Below are positions 11,111 to 16,024 of a stretch of DNA of 16,024 nt, one piece after another (the first letter of the stretch is position 1; each line of letters starts with the position of its first letter). The notes under the pieces are model-generated. The model was not told the DNA's origin. It saw nothing but the letters and a program-made list of their open reading frames with translations, and ran no database searches. This DNA is from Chloromonas sp. AAM2. Its lineage: Eukaryota > Chlorophyta > Chlorophyceae > Chlamydomonadales > Chlamydomonadaceae. A program made the translations under genes and the position numbers. The stretch covers positions 1,272 through 17,295 of the forward strand of contig QAXH01006365.1 in assembly GCA_004335635.1 (NCBI GenBank), given 5' to 3'.

Positions 11111-11520
11111 GATAATCCCTGCTCGCCGGGCTTCGCTGCAGGGCCTTCCTCAAAATGCGGGCAAATGCCGTACGCCGTGACTAGATGCCACTGGCTCCTC
11201 AGGCGCTCCGGTTCAGCTGGTAAAGATGTTTGGACACCAAATATCACTGCGTCGCTCAGATTGTGCCTTGTTACGTACCAATGTTGTCTGTGCAAGCGCG
11301 CGCCCTTCAGCAGGCACGTCGTTTGCTACTTTATAGGGCTGAGGGCACAGCCAGTAGATGCAGCGCTAATGGCCCGTTGAAGTTTTTCGCGACAGGGTGG
11401 TGGTTGGACGACTTCCCGGTTGGTTGCAAAACGCGGGCAGAAACGGGACCGGAGAAAAGCCATCATCCACAGCCTCGCTCATGCACAACATTGACGATTA
11501 ATCAGTACAATTTCATCAGA
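11111..11520. promoter_or_regulatory. Divergent intergenic region shared by RSP3 and the ferredoxin-like gene
   Basis: These 410 bases separate the two start codons, which point away from each other, so the region must hold both 5' UTRs and promoters unless upstream noncoding exons exist. An AT-rich word, tactttatag, lies around 11328-11337 and could serve as a weak TATA-like element. I could not identify a known flagellar-gene or light-response motif. The frames that cross the region show no family resemblance. Confidence 0.55.
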
Positions 11521-12794
11521 ATGACCAGCTTGGCACATGCGTCTCTGGGTTCTCGCACAATGTGCGGTCAGCCCAGACCCTGCCCCACTCGCCAGGTTCT
11601 GGCCATCAGAGCAGACACTGTGTTCACAAAGGCACAACACCCATCTTGGCCACAACATCGATGTGAACCATGTACCAGGAACACCATTTGCTGCAGCAAT
11701 GCACAGCCTGCCACAGACGCATCCACAGCCACAACTCAAGGACCACCTCAAGTCGATGTCACAGCATCTTGGCCTTCAGGCAGCACGAAATTCGTGCTAG
11801 AGAGTGGGGAAGAAATTCTACGTTCTGCATTGATAGCGCAGAAAGTGGACGTGTACACTACCTGGGGCAAGGTGCGTGTGCATTGTGCAGCCTGTGCAAG
11901 CAAACTCGCGGATTCAGTTATCACAGCATGGTATGGAAATCTGGGCATGAAAGTCATCAGATGCTCGCGGCCATCAGGATCACCTGCGCGTCAAAAGAAA
12001 GCATATCTGGCAAAGGCATGTCTACGAATGACTGGACGAACTGCATGGGTGTGGTGGGTAAATCTGACGTTCAATGCACTGCAGCGCAGTGGTTGGATGC
12101 CGTGACGGGTTGCTGTGACGGATTGAATACTCAATACAACTTGACACTTTATGCTTCATCCATGGCCATGCTCGCTGTCATGTGACACACCTCAGCTACA
12201 GCAGCTCAGCTCAGCTCAGCTATTGCGCATGCATTGCTTTGTTCACAGGTCATGAATTGTGGTGGCGGCGGTTCATGCGGCACATGCATTGTGGAGGTGG
12301 GTACACTCACATCAGCATCTAACTCTTAATTGCGGATATCAAGGTCCTGTATGAGGGTTATGTTGGAGCAGGGCTTGCACGTGCTGGCCTACTCAACGCT
12401 GGTGGCGTTGCGGATATGCCTACCTGGGTTGAGTGTGCAAATGAACTTGGGGCCTGCAAGGATGCAATGCACAACCTGGACCTTTGCGGCATACCATCCA
12501 ATCCTTAGGTTTGCAGTCAATTGGATTGACTGTCTTGGTTACTGTCTTAGGTTGTGCATAAGTAACACATTGCAGAAGCGGAGAGCTGGCTTGAGAATTG
12601 GCATGCTCCTGACAAACGCCACCTGTCAATGCTTGCAGGTATTGGAGGGAGCTGAGTTGCTGTCTGAGCGGACCAGTGCTGAAGACAAGAAGCTGAAAGG
12701 AAAGCCCGCATCTTGGCGGTTATCATGCCAGGTTGTTTGCGGGGATGGTGAGAATCGTGGGCGCCTATCTGTACGTACGCAGCCCAAAGCTTGA
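11521..12794 (+). CDS. Chloroplast 2Fe-2S ferredoxin-like protein (PNSB3/NDF4-like), three exons
   Basis: Predicted plastid electron carrier or structural 2Fe-2S protein of 184 residues. Exons are 11521-11871, 12249-12296 and 12639-12794, all phase 0 with GT-AG ends. Residues 1 to about 75 are rich in Ser, Thr, Arg, Cys and Gln without acidic clusters, like a transit peptide. The beta-grasp fold starts at about residue 77 (VDVTASWPSGSTKFVLESGEEILRSAL). Cluster ligands are C121, C127 and C130 in NCGGGGSCGTC and C163 in SWRLSC, so the spacing is Cx5Cx2Cx32C rather than the Cx4Cx2C of photosynthetic ferredoxin. ELLSERT and LKGKPASWRLSCQ are typical of the land-plant PNSB3 (NDF4) group, a subunit of the chloroplast NDH complex. 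Green algae mostly lack that complex, so the algal role may differ. Introns are 377 bases (with a CAGCT repeat near its end) and 342 bases. The tiny exon 2 carries three of the four ligands. The start is the first in-frame ATG near the transit-like stretch; upstream in-frame ATGs exist, for example at 11230. The fold call is firm, the subfamily moderate. Confidence 0.88.
12202..12221 (+). repeat. CAGCT pentanucleotide repeat in ferredoxin-like intron 1
   Basis: Four perfect tandem CAGCT units sit 27 bases before the 3' splice site of intron 1. They look like a short microsatellite, with no evident role. Confidence 0.8.
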
Positions 12795-13441
12795 TACTAT
12801 TGCTGTAGACCGTGTTGTGACGCCAATACTGAGACTGTGTGAGGGAGGAGGTGTAATGGAAGGGAAGCACACAGTATCAGTTGTTTTACGCCTGAAGAGC
12901 TTGTGATACTTATCTGCTGTAAGGACCTATCGCTTGTCAGGCATGGGCATCTGACAGCGGTGACATTTTGAAACCACGCTGTGCTTGTGATGCCTGTCGC
13001 TCCATGGTGGTACTTGTTAACGAGTACTCTCGGCACCGCAGCCTTGGTGATGCAGCAAGACGTGCAGGCCATGTGTGTGGTATGTGTGGGCAGGTGCCAG
13101 CTTGAAGCTCATGTGCCTGCGGATCCATATCGATGAAAAGGTGTAGGCCTTACTAACTTAACCTGAGAAGCAGCCGCTGACAGTAGGCTGTGCACTGTGC
13201 AACACGTGACCAAGGTTGACAAAGACACATGTGAAATCTGAAATGCACTTCATACAATGTGAGAAAGAGTGACAGGAATTTGAACGCGTTGACCAAGTTC
13301 CACTCCAAATTGATGGCCTGTGATCTTAACAGCCGACGACTTGCTGTGTTATCCGCGCTTGTATAACTGACTACACTCGAACGCCAGCTGCTGGAACAAC
13401 GAAACAGCACACCAAACAGGTTGTCGAAGAATTGATAACGA
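12795..13441. other. Intergenic region between the ferredoxin-like gene and DNAAF3
   Basis: These 647 bases lie between two genes on the same strand and hold the 3' UTR of the first and the promoter of the second. No protein-like frame was found on either strand, and no clear TATA box for DNAAF3. Confidence 0.55.
12852..12922 (+). terminator. Candidate TGTAA poly(A) signals for the ferredoxin-like gene
   Basis: TGTAA occurs at 12852-12856 and 12918-12922, 58 and 124 bases after the stop codon. This is the motif and position expected for chlorophycean mRNA 3' end formation. Transcript ends would decide which is used. Confidence 0.5.
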
Positions 13442-15253
13442 ATGGATGAGCACAATGTGCATCATCATTGGGGTGTCTCTCCGGCCGTTGATCTGCTAGC
13501 TGTCGGAGAGGCCGCTGGACTCACAAACCCTGGTGTTGACGCCGCGGAGGAGCCCATAAACATCCTGCAGGTAGACTGCGTTGGATCGCTCTGCAGGGAT
13601 TTCCCAATGCATGGCACGGCTCTTATGCGCGATTTGCACTACCTGCGCAGGCTGCAAGCTATGACAGCCGGCACACGATTTCCACTTTGTGTCGCTTGTA
13701 TCGCCACACCAAGCATGCATCCAGGCCCATCCACTTGTATGTTTACGAGGAGGAGCCAGAGACTCTGCTCAGGCACGTGCTGCTCCTCATGGTCCTCCTA
13801 GACGGCAGTCTGTTGGCCAAGGAACGCATGGAAACCTTGTTGGAGCTACACAGCAATGTCCTCGTGCGTGACAGCACAGCTGCCTACCTAGGTGAGAGCA
13901 GTGAATATCATATCAGCTACAAGCAAGCAAAACTCTGAGAACTTGTGCAAATGCATGCGTTGGCATGGCAAGAACTGAATCTAAGAACTGAATCTAAGAA
14001 CTGAATCTGCGTGTTCGGTTATGACATGCTGATGCTGTATCACCGTGCCAATGCTGCAGAGGACAAAGGGCGAGCGTTGGAAGCACTCCTGGTCAGCCTC
14101 TCCAGCGGCACCAGCCAGCTGCCAGCTACCCCAGCCAATCGCACCGGCTCACAGCAGGGCCAGGCAGACGCACGTCCCACGCAGCCTTCTGCTGACCAGC
14201 TGAAAGTCATACTCGAGCAGCTGGCCCTTGCAGGCAACAAGCAGCAACTGCCTGCATCAAACGGCAAGCTAGTACTTGCCTCAACAGGCAACCAGCCACA
14301 ACAGGACAGCACAGTGGTGGTTGTAACCGACACAGAAAGAAATGGAACCGACAATCAGGGTTCTGGGGCAGATAACTCGAGTGCAAAGACTAAGGCAACA
14401 CAGGAGTATGACAGCCATGCACTGTTGGCATCCCTGTTAGATCTCAGCCTTTTGAAGTTTCAGGACCGGGATCGTATGGTTGAGGCACTACAGAAGTACC
14501 GCATGGCAACAAAGTACGACATGGTACAGGCGTGGGACGGGCGGGCGCGCAGGTGGTACCAGGAGCGCTACGACGTCCGACGCAACATGGTGTGTAACGG
14601 GAACTGACAAATGGTGCACTGGTGTTGAGCATGAGATGGGCTGTTCTCGGGTCACTAGAGACTGCAATCAAACGGGTGTTCATTGTGTGCTTGAATCAGT
14701 GTATTAAGTGCACTTCTCTTCTAGGCTCAAGTGTCTAGCACTTGAACACTTCTACGTCACGTGCTGCACTTGCACTATTTAAATGGGTAGTGGACCTGGG
14801 ATGAACTGGCTTTCATCACTGAACGTAAGGTGTGGCAAGAATGCTCCTGTTCTGCCCACACACTAGTCATAGATGAGACAGCATTGATAAGTAAACATTG
14901 GCTGCACTTGCACTCCGTACAAGCGGCGAAAGGGGATTGGGGTCCTGCCTTGTCCATTTTCCAACTCAAGCAAGCCTGAGTGCAAGTCACAAGTTGTTGC
15001 AGTTGGCACGCAACACAGCAACGTGCAAGGATGCCCAATCCAAACACTGATTGCTCACCACATGTTGCATGGTTACTTTTGGGCTGTGTGTGTACTGCCC
15101 ACATGTCGCTCTGCCTCTCCTTACAGAGCATGGTGCGTATTGCACTTCAAATCACCAACTGTTCTTGGGGATGGAAATGAGCCATTGCGCACTTCAACCA
15201 ATAGCCTCCAAGAGATGAGGTGCATTGCAATGGCGTTTACGTGCGTGTGTGTA

Positions 15254-15291
<38 letters not shown>

Positions 15292-15726
15292 CAGATTGAC
15301 TGGGACTACCACATGCCCCTGACCCAGGCGGGGACCCCTGGTCAGCCTCCGGAGCAGGGGAGCATCATACACTACCACCACTTCAGGTAAGGGTGCGGTC
15401 AGACGTGGGTTTTGGGTGTCTTCCAGCTTTGGTGCATTCGACAATCTGAGTTTAAACGCAAACCTGCCACATGTGACCACACCACTGGCATTGCGCACAT
15501 GGCACTGCATGGGCCAGGCCGTGCAAAGCATCATTCTCTCACACACACATGCATGCACACGCACGCGCGCACACACCACACACGCACACGTTGCTGCTGT
15601 GCATGTGTCCTTCAGGCACTGGCGGTTGCACGGTGTGGCGTACGAGCAGCGGGATGCCCGCTACAATCAACCCAACCGCAGCATGCTCAGCACAGCCTTT
15701 GGGCGCACAAAGGAGTTCAAAGACAG
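13442..15726 (+). CDS. DNAAF3: Dynein axonemal assembly factor 3 (PF22 orthologue), 5' part, five exons visible
   Basis: Cytoplasmic factor needed to preassemble axonemal dynein arms; loss in Chlamydomonas (pf22) or humans gives absent or defective arms. Visible exons are 13442-13570, 13651-13891, 14060-14589, 15295-15386 and 15616-15726. All phases match, giving about 367 residues. Recognisable blocks in order: the N-terminal HWGVSPAVDL; INILQ joined to AASYDSRH, like the methyltransferase-like NVLLVGGGDGRH of the human protein; IHLYVYEEEPETLLRH; METLLELHSNVLVR; SLLKFQDRDRMVEAL; WYQERYDVRR; IDWDYHMPLT; HFRHWRLHGVAYEQRDARYNQPNRS. A Ser/Gln/Thr/Asn-rich insert fills about residues 137-235. The last visible donor (GTGGGG at 15727) is in phase 2. 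The expected following block, which normally carries a GYWGDI-like motif, was not found, so the gene continues past the window. Introns 1-4 are 80, 168, 705 and 229 bases. The first Met aligns with the start of the family. Identity is secure; the exon ends are well supported. Confidence 0.93.
13970..14008 (+). repeat. 13-base tandem repeat, three perfect copies, in DNAAF3 intron 2
   Basis: The unit aagaactgaatct is repeated three times without mismatch within the 168-base second intron, ending 51 bases before the next exon. It looks like a minisatellite seed with no visible coding role. Confidence 0.9.
15241..15290 (+). repeat. DNAAF3: GT microsatellite forming the 3' end of DNAAF3 intron 3
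   Basis: An interrupted GT-rich run begins around 15241 and becomes a pure (GT)16 at 15259-15290, followed at once by tcag and exon 4 at 15295. It takes the place normally held by a polypyrimidine tract, so the acceptor has only alternating U in front of it. Confidence 0.95.
15540..15590 (+). repeat. DNAAF3: CA-rich microsatellite in DNAAF3 intron 4
   Basis: About 51 bases of interrupted CA repeat with a few CATG and CGCG steps, ending 25 bases before exon 5. It is complementary in kind to the GT tract in the preceding intron. Confidence 0.9.
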
Positions 15727-15909
15727 GTGGGGCACAGAGGATACACTGGAGGGGCACTGGTGTAATCTAAAGTGCAGTTGCAAGTGCAGCATAGCGGCAC
15801 ATAATGATCCCAAGATGAAGTGTATGTAGATGCCCATTGCCTCAAGGTCAAGCATAGAGGTACTTGCCAAAAGAAGGGTGAGTTCCCCAATCATTCTTTC
15901 ATGCTTAAG

Positions 15910-16024
15910 GCGGTTGACCGGCTTTCGCGGAGTCTGCTGCAGCAGCCGGTCAGCTGCCTGCGGAGTCAGCTTCAGCGGTCAACCGGCTGCCTGCGGAGTC
16001 AGCTGCAGCGGCTGGCCGGCTACC
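15910..16024 (+). repeat. 33-base minisatellite running off the right edge
   Basis: Units lie at 15910-15941 (32 bases), 15942-15974, 15975-16007 and a partial one from 16008. They share gcggt..accggctg..tgcggagtcagctgca with scattered differences. The array lies after the last visible DNAAF3 exon and is most likely intronic. One forward frame (from 15910) is open throughout, but its product, with CLRSQLQR-like units, does not resemble DNAAF3. Confidence 0.85.

Noticed and set aside
11205..11275. tRNA-like stretch (gttcagctggtaaag resembles a D-arm A box)
   Set aside because: No acceptor stem pairing, anticodon loop or T-arm consensus could be found at the right distances.
15910..16024. CRISPR-like array or coding repeat at the right edge
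   Set aside because: The units are contiguous with no spacers, and the genome is eukaryotic. The open frame does not match the DNAAF3 C-terminal region.

Overview
The window looks like nuclear DNA of a flagellated green alga, most likely a chlorophycean relative of Chlamydomonas, Volvox or Dunaliella. The reasons are genes split by short GT-AG introns of roughly 145-705 bases, two axonemal genes very close to their Chlamydomonas counterparts, a chloroplast-type ferredoxin-like gene, an algal-style leishmanolysin-like protease with a Cys-rich tail, and TGTAA motifs (the usual chlorophycean poly(A) signal) after the ferredoxin-like gene. Base composition is near 50% GC by eye, so it is not Chlamydomonas reinhardtii itself. 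The species cannot be named from this window.

Four genes are supported. From left to right: (1) about 1-2744, no recognisable gene, with one diverged direct repeat; (2) 2745-6602, minus strand, a six-exon secreted leishmanolysin-like (M8) zinc metallopeptidase, with a signal peptide split over exons 1 and 2; (3) 6603-8088, intergenic, holding the presumed 3' flank of the next gene; (4) 8089-11110, minus strand, a complete six-exon RSP3 (radial spoke protein 3, 522 residues); (5) 11111-11520, a 410-base divergent promoter region; (6) 11521-12794, plus strand, a three-exon plastid 2Fe-2S ferredoxin-like protein (184 residues); (7) 12795-13441, intergenic; (8) 13442 to beyond the right edge, plus strand, the 5' part (five exons) of DNAAF3/PF22, a dynein arm assembly factor. 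A 33-base minisatellite runs off the right end.

The exon models were built by hand. At every junction I required a GT-AG boundary, matching phase and continuity with the known family, and all junctions in all four genes satisfy this. Two of the four genes serve the ciliary axoneme: RSP3 is a structural and kinase-anchoring core of the radial spoke, and DNAAF3 acts in cytoplasmic preassembly of dynein arms. They are separated only by the ferredoxin-like gene. The leishmanolysin-like protein is predicted to be secreted, or to act at the cell surface or extracellular matrix. No bacterial-type operon, CRISPR array, tRNA, rRNA or intact transposon was seen. The most interesting points are the splicing architecture (complementary GT and CA tracts flanking a DNAAF3 exon, a paired in-frame donor in RSP3, a duplicated donor in the protease) and a large insertion just before the zinc helix of the protease.
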